A stretch of 64,000 bases of DNA from Chersky-840 sp050011815 (lineage in GTDB: Bacteria; Actinomycetota; Acidimicrobiia; Acidimicrobiales; UBA8190): assembly GCA_050011815.1 (NCBI GenBank), contig JBEKIJ010000016.1, forward strand, positions 1-64,000. Direction: 5' to 3'. The notes below the pieces were generated by a model, which saw only the letters and a list, made by a program, of their open reading frames with translations, did not search any database and was not told the DNA's origin. A program made the translations under genes and the position numbers. Each line of letters opens with the position of its first letter. The stretch's first letter is position 1. Below, piece by piece: positions 42,860 through 51,448 of the stretch.

Positions 42860-42861
42860 CG

Positions 42862-43203
42862 TCAGAACGCCTTGGCGACGATCTGGCGCGCCTCGAAGAA
42901 CCGACGGGTGTAGTCGACGGCGCTCTCCATGTCGAAGGTCTTGCAGGTGTACACGTCGACGCTGAAGAACAGCACGGGCCGGTCCCAGGCGTACACGTGC
43001 GCACCGGATCCCTCCCAATGGACCCAGCCGGCCCACCCGAAACGATCGGATCGGTGCGTCACGGGATCGAGAAGGATCCGCATCCCGCACACCTCGGACA
43101 GCCCGACCAGGAAGTCCCGGATGGCGATGTCGGAGATGGGCGTGTCGCAGGTTCCCTCGATGACCAGTCGCTGCCGGCAGATCGTGGGCGCCAGATCAGG
43201 CAT
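42862..43203 (-). CDS. Divergent S-adenosylmethionine decarboxylase (SpeD)-like protein
   Basis: The 113-residue protein has the C-terminal SpeD signature FFSVDVYTCKTFD (Cys87, equivalent to the proton-donating Cys) and a W...GSGAHVYAW segment aligning with the processing site ESHxTxHTW. The self-cleaving Glu-Ser is Gly-Ser (Ser66) and the catalytic His is replaced by Tyr. It may therefore not process to a pyruvoyl enzyme, and may bind SAM or serve another role. ATG 43203 is preferred; GTG 43236 and TTG 43272 extend the N-terminus. It precedes the GNAT-like gene by 2 bases. A palindrome lies upstream. Confidence 0.65.
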   Translation of the reverse strand: MPDLAPTICRQRLVIEGTCDTPISDIAIRDFLVGLSEVCGMRILLDPVTHRSDRFGWAGWVHWEGSGAHVYAWDRPVLFFSVDVYTCKTFDMESAVDYTRRFFEARQIVAKAF

Positions 43204-43283
43204 CGCCTTGCCGAAGATCAATGTCGAGAGCCCCACGCACCAAAGCGTAGGAACCCCGTCGATACGAGACAAGAGGCGTTTAG

Positions 43284-43304
43284 CCTCTCACGGAACGTGA
43301 GGGG
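43284..43304. promoter_or_regulatory. Palindrome upstream of the SpeD-like/GNAT-like unit
   Basis: CCTCTCACG (43284-43292) and CGTGAGGGG (43296-43304) flank a 3-base GAA spacer; 8 of 9 pairs match, with one G-T wobble. It lies 80 bases before ATG 43203 (11 before TTG 43272) on the minus strand, as expected for an operator. Its size resembles LuxR-type boxes, but the sequence is not one I know. Confidence 0.55.
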
Positions 43305-43452
43305 TTAGCGCCCAGTGTGGTTGGTGTGATCGGTGTGTTCATGGTGCGACCGACCGTTGGACGACACCATGGCGCGCCCGCGCGTCGCGCGGCAAGGGCT
43401 CAGCGCAAAGTGCTCGACCGGCGCCGGCATCGATGGGTGGCGGTACCGCCCC

Positions 43453-43614
43453 TCAGCCCCGGCGCCGACCCCGGTGCTGGCCTCGGGCGAAGGCGAACCC
43501 GGCCATCCAGCACACGAAGGAGATGATGGCTGCGATCCACAAGAGGTGGAAGGCGAAGCCGACGCCGAAGAAGACGATGGCCAGGAGCAGGAAGATGACG
43601 ACGAGACATCCCAT
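43453..43614 (-). CDS. Small hydrophobic membrane protein (53 aa)
   Basis: The 53-residue product, MGCLVVIFLLLAIVFFGVGF..., has one or two membrane helices and a basic tail (FARGQHRGRRRG). Many actinobacteria carry a conserved short hydrophobic protein of this kind with unknown role. ATG at 43612-43614 and a normal codon pattern support it. It is close to, and downstream of, the 62-residue protein gene on the same strand. Confidence 0.6.
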   Translation of the reverse strand: MGCLVVIFLLLAIVFFGVGFAFHLLWIAAIISFVCWMAGFAFARGQHRGRRRG

Positions 43615-43637
43615 GGGCGACCGGCGCGGTGGCCGGC

Positions 43638-43826
43638 TCAGTCCCCTCCGGGGCGCGGCGCCACCTGGTTGAAGTTCTCCCGGACGTCGCGCAGATGCGA
43701 CCGGATGCGCGTGGCCGAAGGCGCCGCGTCGCCGTCGAGGCCGTTGGCCAGCTCTTCCACGGCTTCGGTCAGGTGCGCCACCGCCAGTTCCAGGGCGGCC
43801 AATCGTTTGGAGAGCTCGACGTCCAC
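43638..43826 (-). CDS. Small coiled-coil protein (62 aa)
   Basis: The 62-residue product has an N-terminal heptad-like helix (LSKRLAALELAVAHLTEAVEELANGL) and a second helical part (RIRSHLRDVRENFNQVAP), and is acidic. No family is recognised. It precedes the 53-residue membrane protein by 23 bases, so the two are probably cotranscribed. Being short, it could be a chance frame, though the heptads support a real protein. Confidence 0.45.
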   Translation of the reverse strand: MDVELSKRLAALELAVAHLTEAVEELANGLDGDAAPSATRIRSHLRDVRENFNQVAPRPGGD

Positions 43827-44024
43827 GGCCGGAGTTTACGGCGTACCCGGTCCCGCCCCCTCGTCGTGGGGAGATCCGGGGCCGGGCGGAAAGAAAAAAT
43901 GGAAAAGCGCTCAAGGCGCCGGCCCGTCGTGCCGATAGCAATATGGGCCCCTGGCGCTGGGGTGGGACGCCGGGTGCGGGGCGAGTTCCCGCATTGACCC
44001 GGGCGTGACCTGGGCTTTGGGCTA

Positions 44025-46586
44025 ATGAGGGCCGCGCCCGGTGCCGATGCTCTGGACGTGGACCGACGTTTTTCGAAGAGCGCCCCCGAGGCACAAGGAC
44101 CGGGACCCGACGACGCCGCCCCCTCGATCCCCTCGTCTCGCCCCGGTCTCGCCCGGGTCCTGCTGTCGCTGTTCTTGGTGGCCGGGCTGGCCACGGCCGT
44201 GGTGGCCGGTTGGCAGACCAAGACCGCCGCCGCCCGCCAAGCTCGCCAGTCCTTCGATCAGCAGGCTTCGGGGATCGCCGCCAACGTCACGAAGACCTTG
44301 CAGCGCGACGCCGACCTCACCACCTCGGCCCGAGCAGTGATCGAGCAGACCCCGGCCATGACCGACAAGGAACTCGGGTCGTGGTTCTCGGCCCTCACCC
44401 CTGCGGGGCTGACCAACGCCACCGGCCTGGCCTATATCGAGAAGCTGTCACCGGTCGAGTACTACTACTTCCGAGCCGCCATCAACGCCGACCCGGCGGT
44501 GCCGGCGGGCGAACCCTTCGTGATCACGCCGAGCTCGGCGCAACCCCCGTACTGCCTGACCCGGCTTCTGGCCCTGCGTAGCGCCCTGCGCAGCGCGGGC
44601 GACGCAGCGCTGCCTCCGGGTCTCGACTGGTGCTCGACCTCGGTGAACGGGGCCCTCACCTCCTCGGGTACCACGGGTCAGCTCGAGATCACGAAGCTGC
44701 TCGGCGCCGACGAGGGTCGGGTGCTCGGCTTTACGGCCGGGGCCGGCACGGCACCGGGGAACTCCGACATCGAGGCCCTCAAGGCCGTCGACCAGGCCTT
44801 CAGCTCGACCATGGTGGTGGTGGCGCCGATCTACAACGGGACCACCCCGACCACGGTCAAGGGACGGGTCGCCGCCCTCCAGGGGTGGGTCGGCGGGATC
44901 TTCGACACGGCCACGGTTCTGGCCGGCGCGGTGGGTGCCCGCAGCGACCTCGAGGTGACCCTGGCCCGTGAGAACGCCGGATCGGGCGCCCAGGTCCTGG
45001 CAACCACCGACACCGCCAATACTCCCGGCGGGCTCGTCGACACCATCACCACCGATGCCGGCGGGCGGTGGGTCGTCACCGTCCGCCAACCTCTGGTCTC
45101 GGGGTCGGCGACCGGGTCGACCCGGGGGCTCGCCGTCGGGGGCGCCATCGTCCTGGCCACCCTGATCCTGTTCTTGGTCCTGCGGTCTCTGGTCGTGTCG
45201 CGACGGCGGGCCCGCGACGAATCCGCACAGCACAGCGGTGAGTTGGAGCACATGGCGCTGCACGACGTGCTCACAGGCCTGCCCAACCGTTCGCTGGTCG
45301 TCGACCGCGCCGACCAGATGCTGGTCCGGAGTCGTCGCAGCCAGCTGCCCACGGCCGCATTGGTGCTCGGCGTCGACCGGTTCAAGGAGTTCAACGAGGC
45401 CCACGGGTACCGGACAGGGGACGACCTGTTGAGAGCGGTCGCCGATCGCCTGCGCTCGGCGCTGCGGGAAGCCGACACGGTGGGGCGGGTGCGCGGCGAC
45501 GAATTCGTGGTGCTCACCGACGGTGCCTCGCTGGCGGCAGGGCCCGAGCTCGTGGCCGAACGGATCCTCGAGGTGGTGCGTGAGCCCTTCTTCCTCGGTG
45601 ACGGTTACGTCGAGCCCTTCACCGTGTCGGTCTCGGTCGGTGTGGCGCTCGGACCGAGGGTCGACGCCGAACACCTGCTCCAGGACGCCGGCACCGCCCT
45701 CTCCCAGGCCAAAGAGGCGGGGCGAGACCGCTATGTCGTGTTCGGCCAGGACATGCCCCAGGCCATCGAGAGCCGTCAGGCCTTCGAGCACGAGCTGCGC
45801 AGCGCGGTGGCGACGGACCAGTTCTTCCTGCGTTACCAGCCCATCTTCGACATCGAGACCCGCTCCACCACCGGGGTCGAGGCGCTCTTGCGCTGGCAAC
45901 ACCCGACCCGCCGGGTCATCCCGCCCGATCACTTCCTCCCCATGCTCGAAGAGAGCGGGTTGATCGTTCCCCTCGGTCGGTGGGTGCTCCAAGAGGCATG
46001 CCGCCAGGGTGCCGCCCTGCATCGTGCCGGCTACCTCATCACCATGTCGGTCAACATGTCGGCCTGCCAGCTCGCGTCCGACACCCTGCTGGCCGATGTC
46101 GGTGACGCCCTCGTCGCATCGGGATTCGAACCGAATGCGCTCGTGATCGAGATCACCGAGACCACCATCATGCGCGACACCTCGCTCATGGTCGACCGGC
46201 TCGTGGCGCTCAAGGGACTCGGCGTCAGGATCGCCATCGACGACTTCGGCACCGGCTATTCGTCCCTCGCCTATCTCCGCCAGTTCCCGATCGACATCCT
46301 CAAGATCGACCGGTCCTTCATCAGCTCCGTGGCCACGACGCGCGACTCGTCCATGCTGATTCACACGCTCGTCCAGTTCGGCAAGACCCTGGGCCTCGAG
46401 ACCATCGCCGAGGGGATCGAGGAGGAGGGCCAGATGGACCCGCTCCTCGCCGAGCAGTGCGACACGGGCCAGGGCTTCCTCTACGGCCGCCCCCTGTCGC
46501 CCACCCAGCTCGACATCTTCCTGCGCACCCACCTCACCCTGGAGACCCCCCTGTGGGTCGTCCCGCCCAAAGAGGCGGCCCGCTGA
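44025..46586 (+). CDS. Membrane CHASE-like GGDEF-EAL protein with degenerate GGDEF
   Basis: The 853-residue protein has a membrane helix (~42-62), an extracellular sensor region resembling CHASE (~80-350), a second helix (~370-390), then GGDEF and EAL domains. The cyclase motif is RGDEF (490-494), and the first metal Asp of DxD is Gly (LGVDRFKEF), so cyclase activity is probably lost. The EAL domain looks intact (EALLRW at 619-624, IDDFGTGYSSLAYLRQFP). It likely degrades c-di-GMP. It is on the same strand as the first GGDEF-EAL gene, ~2 kb downstream. ATG 44025. Confidence 0.87.
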   Translation: MRAAPGADALDVDRRFSKSAPEAQGPGPDDAAPSIPSSRPGLARVLLSLFLVAGLATAVVAGWQTKTAAARQARQSFDQQASGIAANVTKTLQRDADLTTSARAVIEQTPAMTDKELGSWFSALTPAGLTNATGLAYIEKLSPVEYYYFRAAINADPAVPAGEPFVITPSSAQPPYCLTRLLALRSALRSAGDAALPPGLDWCSTSVNGALTSSGTTGQLEITKLLGADEGRVLGFTAGAGTAPGNSDIEALKAVDQAFSSTMVVVAPIYNGTTPTTVKGRVAALQGWVGGIFDTATVLAGAVGARSDLEVTLARENAGSGAQVLATTDTANTPGGLVDTITTDAGGRWVVTVRQPLVSGSATGSTRGLAVGGAIVLATLILFLVLRSLVVSRRRARDESAQHSGELEHMALHDVLTGLPNRSLVVDRADQMLVRSRRSQLPTAALVLGVDRFKEFNEAHGYRTGDDLLRAVADRLRSALREADTVGRVRGDEFVVLTDGASLAAGPELVAERILEVVREPFFLGDGYVEPFTVSVSVGVALGPRVDAEHLLQDAGTALSQAKEAGRDRYVVFGQDMPQAIESRQAFEHELRSAVATDQFFLRYQPIFDIETRSTTGVEALLRWQHPTRRVIPPDHFLPMLEESGLIVPLGRWVLQEACRQGAALHRAGYLITMSVNMSACQLASDTLLADVGDALVASGFEPNALVIEITETTIMRDTSLMVDRLVALKGLGVRIAIDDFGTGYSSLAYLRQFPIDILKIDRSFISSVATTRDSSMLIHTLVQFGKTLGLETIAEGIEEEGQMDPLLAEQCDTGQGFLYGRPLSPTQLDIFLRTHLTLETPLWVVPPKEAAR

Positions 46587-46598
46587 GCTGACCACCGT

Positions 46599-46618
46599 TC
46601 GCCGGGGAGACCCGGCGA
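46599..46618 (+). terminator. Possible terminator after the GGDEF-EAL gene
   Basis: An 8-bp stem, TCGCCGGG/CCCGGCGA, closes a GAGA tetraloop, 12 bases after the stop at 46586. There is no T-run. The stable GNRA-type loop supports a real RNA hairpin. Confidence 0.55.
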
Positions 46619-46684
46619 GCCTCGGGTGTCATGATGGACCCCGGTCGCCCGTCGTGACGTGGCGACGCCCGGGGAGGAAGAGAC

Positions 46685-47887
46685 GTGAGGAAGACCGCGC
46701 CGGTCACCGAGTGGGGCAGTGACTTCGACGTGCTCGACCCCGACTACGTCGCCGACCCCTTCGGGATCTGGGACGAGCTGCGCACGTCGTGTCCCATCGC
46801 CCACACCGACCGACGAGGCAGCACGTGGTTGCCCACCCGCTACGACGACGTGACCGCCATCGCCCACGACATCGAACACTTCAGCTCGCTCGAGGTCGTC
46901 GTGATCCCCTTCGAGGGTGAGGAGCCCGAGGAGCCCGTGCTGCCCTACGGTCTGCCCCCGATCTCCGCCGACCCGCCCCTGCACACCTGGACCCGCCGGT
47001 TGCTGTTGCCGTGGTTCTCGCATCACCGGGTGGAGAGCTACGAAGCGATGACGCGAAGCCTGTGTTCGGGGCTCATCGACGGCTTCATCGCCGATGGTCG
47101 GGCCGATGCGGCCTCGGACTACGCCCAGCAGATCCCGGTGCGGGTGATCGCCCACATCCTCGGTGTCAGTCCCGACCTCGCCGACACCTTCACGGGGTGG
47201 GTGCGCGACGTCCTCGAGTTCGCCGACGACCACGATCGACGTGTCAACGGGGTCCAGGGGCTGCTCGAGTACTTCATCGCCGAGGTGGCGCAGAGGCGCG
47301 TCCATCCCGGTGACGACCTGTTGAGCGAGCTCCTGCAGACCTCGGTGGACGGGGCGCCCATCGAGGACAGCCTGGTGCTCGGGGCCGCCGCCCTCGTCCT
47401 CATCGCCGGCGTCGACACGACGTGGAGCGCCATCGGCTCGTCACTGTGGCACCTGGCCACCCACCCCACCGATCGCAAGCGCATGGCCCAGGACCCCGAC
47501 GCCATGGCCCTCGCCGTCGAGGAGCTGCTGCGCGCCTACTCCCCGGTGACCATGGCGCGCGTCGTCACGACCGACATCGAGTACGGGGGCTGTCCCATGA
47601 AGGCGGGGGACAAGGTCCTCATGAACTTCCCGGCGGCCAACCGCGACCCCGCCGTGTTCGAGCACCCCGACGAGGTCGTGCTCGACCGGGCCCACAACCG
47701 ACACGTGGCCTTCGGTTCGGGCATCCATCGTTGTGCCGGCTCCAACCTGGCCCGCATGGAATTGCGAGTGGCCCTCGAGGAGTGGTTGCGCCGGATCCCC
47801 GAGTTCCGCCTCGACGACGCCCAGGACGTGACGTGGGCCGGGGGCCAGGTGCGCGGGCCGCGCCAACTGCCGGTGCTGTTCCCGTGA
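46685..47887 (+). CDS. Cytochrome P450 (copy 2)
   Basis: The 400-residue P450 has the I-helix (LVLIAGVDTTWSAIGSS), K-helix (EELLR) and heme-binding FGSGIHRCAGSNLARME with axial Cys at about residue 350. The preceding ribosome site (GGGGAGGAAGAG) and start GTG 46685 are well spaced. It overlaps its ferredoxin gene by 4 bases, so it is an electron-transfer pair of CYP-ferredoxin type. The substrate is unknown. Confidence 0.88.
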   Translation: MRKTAPVTEWGSDFDVLDPDYVADPFGIWDELRTSCPIAHTDRRGSTWLPTRYDDVTAIAHDIEHFSSLEVVVIPFEGEEPEEPVLPYGLPPISADPPLHTWTRRLLLPWFSHHRVESYEAMTRSLCSGLIDGFIADGRADAASDYAQQIPVRVIAHILGVSPDLADTFTGWVRDVLEFADDHDRRVNGVQGLLEYFIAEVAQRRVHPGDDLLSELLQTSVDGAPIEDSLVLGAAALVLIAGVDTTWSAIGSSLWHLATHPTDRKRMAQDPDAMALAVEELLRAYSPVTMARVVTTDIEYGGCPMKAGDKVLMNFPAANRDPAVFEHPDEVVLDRAHNRHVAFGSGIHRCAGSNLARMELRVALEEWLRRIPEFRLDDAQDVTWAGGQVRGPRQLPVLFP

Positions 47888-48075
47888 AGATCAGGGTGGA
47901 CCCCGACAAGTGCCAGGGCCATGCCCGGTGCTACGGGCTCGCCCCCGAGCTCTTCTCGGTCGACGACTACGGCCTGTCGACGGTGGTGGGTGACGGGACG
48001 GTGCCCCCCGAGCTCGAGGAACGCGCCCGTCTGGCCATCGCCAACTGCCCCGAGTTCGCCATCGACGAGGTCTGA
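47884..48075 (+). CDS. 3Fe-4S-type ferredoxin
   Basis: The 63-residue protein has CQGHARC (Cys10, Cys16) and a late CPE (Cys), the pattern of single-cluster P450-partner ferredoxins. His replaces the usual second Cys, as in CxxHxxC members. It donates electrons to the upstream P450. GTG 47884 overlaps the P450 stop (GTGA). Confidence 0.88.
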   Translation: MKIRVDPDKCQGHARCYGLAPELFSVDDYGLSTVVGDGTVPPELEERARLAIANCPEFAIDEV

Positions 48076-48085
48076 GCCCGGGCCC

Positions 48086-50377
48086 TCACCCCTGGTTGGC
48101 CATCGTCGAATAGGCCCGGCACGGTTCTCCCCGCAGCGCCCCGCAGGCGGGCATCGGCTCGGTGGGATCGACGCCGTGCACGACGTTGACCGCCAGCGAG
48201 GAGGCCATGGCCCCCCCGAGCGCCAGGGTGTCGGTGACCGACCCCCGGGTGGATGGGGTCTCGAACGCCCATTCGGGCCGGTCGCCCCCCGGCGCCGAGA
48301 TCACGATCCGCAACCGGGTGCCGGCCCGGAAGGCATGGGCGATGGGGTCGATGGGGATGCGGACGAGGCTGTAGCGCCCGGCGGGCAGGTTGTGCCCATC
48401 GGATTTGAGGTAGCTGGGCACGGGGTCGAGGACCGTGGAGGCCTTCGACAAGGTGCGGTTGGCGGCGCGCAGGAAGCCGGAGGTGACGTACTCCTCCTCG
48501 GTGTCGCCGGGCCGGACCTCGGTCACGGTCACCTGGAGGTCGGTGTCCGACGCGCTGGACCGCAGCCACAGGTCCACGCTGGCCGGGCCCACGATCGTGG
48601 TGGGTGAGGTGAAGACCGGTGTCTCGAAGGCCACCCCGTTGGCGGCGGGCACCGTCGTCCAGTCGTAGGGCGGCTGGGCGGCCCAGGCGTTGGCCGAGGC
48701 GGCGAGGTCGGTGGCGGGACGGACAGAGGGATCGGGCCGGAACGACGTCTGAGTGGCCCCACCCTTCGACGACCTGAGCGTGCCCCCGGCCCCGAGGTAG
48801 TAGCGGGTGACGGTCCCCCGCGGGGGCCAGGAGGAGTAGTCGGCCTCGAACGTCGGTTGCAGGGCCCCGGGCCCGAGATCGCCGCCCCCGTTGTCGAAGA
48901 GCACCCTGACCCTGGGGTCGTCGGCGGCGAAGTCGGCTTTGGCCGCGCTGAGAGAAGGGGCGTCGGTGAAGCGCAACGGCGGGGGTGTCATCGCCTCGGC
49001 CCCGCCGGTGGCCTCGGCGTAGACGGCGGGGGCGAGCAAGGTGAGGAACGGGTTCTGGGTCGGCACGCGACCCGCGACGTAGATGTCGAGGAACTCGAGC
49101 CACCGTGACAGGGTGTCGGGGCCGAGAGAGTCGATGTGGGTGCCGTTGAGCATGGTGGCATAGACGTTCTTGTCGTGGCCGAGAGCCGTGATCAACGCCG
49201 GCCACTGGGGCCCCGTCTGCTCGTCCTCGAGGGCACCGGCCAGGAAGACCGGGACCTTGATGTGCGTGGCCCACACGGCCGGCGAGCGTTGGTCGAAGAG
49301 GGCCGGGACCCGGCTGAGCCCGGGCCCGACCAAGGACGCGAGCTGCTGGGCTTCAGGGTGCAGGACCTGGTTGGCCAGGCAGGTGGTGTCGCCGGTGGCG
49401 ATCTCGGCGGTCGCCCAGGGTTGCCCCCCCTTCGGAGCGGCCTTGGCGTCGGAGATGCGCTGGGCGATCCAGCTGGCGGCGAAGCCGTCGTTGTAGATCC
49501 CGCCGGGATAGCCGGTCGAGAAGAGATCGTCGGTGGAACTGAGCGGCGCGATGGCCGCCAGGTCGGGCGGGTCGGTGCCCGCCACCTCGAACTGGGAGAT
49601 GCCGGAGTACGAGATGCCGACCATGCCCACCTTGTGGTGCAGTACCCACGACTGGGCCCCGACGGTCTGGATCACGTCGTAGCCGTCGTAGTCCGAGGGC
49701 AGCCCGAAGAGGTCGAAGGCACCCCCCGAGCACCCCGTGCCCCGCATCTGCACGCTCACCGTGGCGAAGCCCAGCAGCGGGGCGATGACGCTTCCCACCA
49801 CGGTGGCGGTGTCGGGCAGCAACGGGTCGCTCGCCGGTGCCTTGCCCTCGAGCGCGTCGATCAGGCTGTGGGGCGCGGCGATGGCGTATCCGGAGTACTC
49901 GACGACCGTCGGGAAGGGGCCCTGGGCGAGCGTCTTGCCCGGGGGGAGGCGCACCGTGGCGGCGATGGAGATCCCGTCGCGCATCTTCACGTAGTTGAGG
50001 CCCGCATGCAGGTGTTGGCTCGAGTAGAACGCCGCCGGGGGCGTCGAGCTCGTCGAGAGGACCGAGAACGGCGACGTCTTGCGGTGTTTTCCCCCGGTCT
50101 CTTCGAACCGGAAGCCCGCCCCGGCGGGCACGTCGCGGACGATCAGACCACCCAGGCTGTCGACCACCCCGGCCCCGACCGTCGCCCCCGACCCGTCGAC
50201 CAGGGTGAGCCGTTCACCGGGGGTGGCGCCGATGGCGTAGGCCTCCCCGATCGATCCGTGACCCTGCCACGGCGTGGCCGCCCCGCTCGGGGTCGCCTCG
50301 GTGGCGACGAGCATGCCGGCGACGGCGACGACGGCCAGCCCGGCGGTCGCGAGCCGCTTCGTCAGTAACCCCTGCAC
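48086..50377 (-). CDS. Secreted S15/CocE-type alpha/beta hydrolase
   Basis: The 763-residue protein has a signal peptide (~1-33, cleaved near ATEATPSGAA). It then has the X-Pro dipeptidyl-peptidase/CocE core with GMVGISYSGISQFEV (nucleophile Ser of GxSYxG) and a C-terminal jelly-roll (residues ~540-760, TSPTTIVGPASVDLWLRSS). Such enzymes cleave esters, amides or dipeptides outside the cell. The start is GTG 50377 with GGGAGTGG upstream. The stop is 10 bases from the convergent ferredoxin gene. Confidence 0.83.
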   Translation of the reverse strand: MQGLLTKRLATAGLAVVAVAGMLVATEATPSGAATPWQGHGSIGEAYAIGATPGERLTLVDGSGATVGAGVVDSLGGLIVRDVPAGAGFRFEETGGKHRKTSPFSVLSTSSTPPAAFYSSQHLHAGLNYVKMRDGISIAATVRLPPGKTLAQGPFPTVVEYSGYAIAAPHSLIDALEGKAPASDPLLPDTATVVGSVIAPLLGFATVSVQMRGTGCSGGAFDLFGLPSDYDGYDVIQTVGAQSWVLHHKVGMVGISYSGISQFEVAGTDPPDLAAIAPLSSTDDLFSTGYPGGIYNDGFAASWIAQRISDAKAAPKGGQPWATAEIATGDTTCLANQVLHPEAQQLASLVGPGLSRVPALFDQRSPAVWATHIKVPVFLAGALEDEQTGPQWPALITALGHDKNVYATMLNGTHIDSLGPDTLSRWLEFLDIYVAGRVPTQNPFLTLLAPAVYAEATGGAEAMTPPPLRFTDAPSLSAAKADFAADDPRVRVLFDNGGGDLGPGALQPTFEADYSSWPPRGTVTRYYLGAGGTLRSSKGGATQTSFRPDPSVRPATDLAASANAWAAQPPYDWTTVPAANGVAFETPVFTSPTTIVGPASVDLWLRSSASDTDLQVTVTEVRPGDTEEEYVTSGFLRAANRTLSKASTVLDPVPSYLKSDGHNLPAGRYSLVRIPIDPIAHAFRAGTRLRIVISAPGGDRPEWAFETPSTRGSVTDTLALGGAMASSLAVNVVHGVDPTEPMPACGALRGEPCRAYSTMANQG

Positions 50378-50445
50378 GCACCACTCCCGTCGCCCCCGCC
50401 ACCCCCGAAGGCGGCCCGGATCGCCTCGTCAGGGTAGTCGGGCCG

Positions 50446-50487
50446 GCCGAGCGCCGAGCGCCGAACGCCGAGCGCCGAGCGCCGAGC
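50446..50487. repeat. Six 7-base tandem repeats (GCCGAGC)
   Basis: Units start at 50446, 50453, 50460, 50467, 50474 and 50481. Five are GCCGAGC and the third is GCCGAAC. The repeat is in a short intergenic stretch between the hydrolase start and the small minus-strand gene that ends at 50493. Seven-base units would shift frame if translated, so it is not coding. Confidence 0.8.
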
Positions 50488-50492
50488 GGCGT

Positions 50493-50660
50493 CTAGCGCG
50501 CTTCGACGATGAGTCGGACGAGCTTGCCGTTCACCCGACGCAGGACCGAGGCGGGGTGATCGGATTCCGCCACCGCCGCCAGTGCGACCACGTCCTGGCC
50601 CAGGTCCTCGGCCTGACAGGCCTGTTCGTAGCTGCTCGACGCTGCCTTGCTTGTTCCCAT
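50493..50660 (-). CDS. Small uncharacterised protein (55 aa)
   Basis: The 55-residue product, MGTSKAASSSYEQACQAEDL..., is moderately acidic with no membrane segment; it ends in RRVNGKLVRLIVEAR. The ATG at 50658-50660 has no strong ribosome site. No family is recognised. It lies just downstream of the DUF4232 gene on the same strand (gap 59 bases). Confidence 0.4.
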   Translation of the reverse strand: MGTSKAASSSYEQACQAEDLGQDVVALAAVAESDHPASVLRRVNGKLVRLIVEAR

Positions 50661-50719
50661 CGGACCGCCCCCCGGGGCAGATCCTCGGGCGGTTGGATCA
50701 ATTGCCCTCCAACCCCCGG

Positions 50720-51448
50720 TCAACTTCTGGGCAACGGAGGGGGTGAGCCCGAGCCGAAGGGCCCCACGTCGAAGCCGGCGATCCCGTAGGCGAAGCGCAG
50801 GGGCTCGGGGACGAGCAGGGGGCTGGCGGTCCTCGGGGGGGTGATCTGGAGCCACTTGCCCTCGTAGCACGCGTTGGGGGTGGCCGTCGGGCCTGAGCCC
50901 GGGGTGAGGATGATGTCGCACACGTCGGGATACGAGAGCTCGAACCAGGCCCGCTCCTCGGGGCCCACGACGACGGCCGTGGGCGTCGCCGCGGCGATGC
51001 CCGTGCTGGCGCCCATGGTGGGCACATCCTGGGTGGCGGCGGGCAGGGCGGTGCCGTTGGCGCTGTTCACGGCCAGGCCGGGGTACCCGAACAGCGAGCA
51101 CGTCGACAGCGAGATGTTGGTGAGCGACACCGTTTCGTAGGTGGTGTCGCTGATGCCCTCCCAATCGGTGACGGTGCCGCTCAGCTGACCGCTCACGCAG
51201 TTGGGCGGACCCGACGGGGAGTTCGCCTTCGGCACCGACGAGGTGGAGGGACCGACGACCCGGGCGCTGTGGGGCGGCGACGCGTAGTACTTGCGAAGGG
51301 CCACCACCATTCGATCGATCCCGAACGCCGCTCCGCCGGCGCCAACGATCACGCCCACGACCAGGATGGCGACGCGGGCGCGGCGCCACAGGCGGCGGCG
51401 CCGGACCCGGCGCCGCACCATCTCTTGGACCGTCTCGGGGTTCTTCAT
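50720..51448 (-). CDS. DUF4232-type membrane-anchored or secreted protein
   Basis: The 242-residue protein has a basic N-terminus and one membrane helix (~26-48), so it is anchored with a large extracellular domain. The domain has the DUF4232 pattern: NCVSGQLSGTVTDWEG, SLTNISLSTCSLFGYPGLAV, and later ERAWFELSYPDVCD. Its four Cys could pair. ATG 51448 is preferred over 51496. Members are common lipoprotein-like actinobacterial proteins of unknown role. Confidence 0.78.
   Translation of the reverse strand: MKNPETVQEMVRRRVRRRRLWRRARVAILVVGVIVGAGGAAFGIDRMVVALRKYYASPPHSARVVGPSTSSVPKANSPSGPPNCVSGQLSGTVTDWEGISDTTYETVSLTNISLSTCSLFGYPGLAVNSANGTALPAATQDVPTMGASTGIAAATPTAVVVGPEERAWFELSYPDVCDIILTPGSGPTATPNACYEGKWLQITPPRTASPLLVPEPLRFAYGIAGFDVGPFGSGSPPPLPRS

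Noticed and set aside
42862..43203. A normal SpeD adenosylmethionine decarboxylase
   Set aside because: The Glu-Ser processing site and catalytic His are not conserved, and no spermidine synthase gene is adjacent, so I call it only SpeD-like.
50446..50487. A CRISPR array
   Set aside because: The 7-base units are contiguous without spacers, so it is a simple tandem repeat; no cas gene is present.
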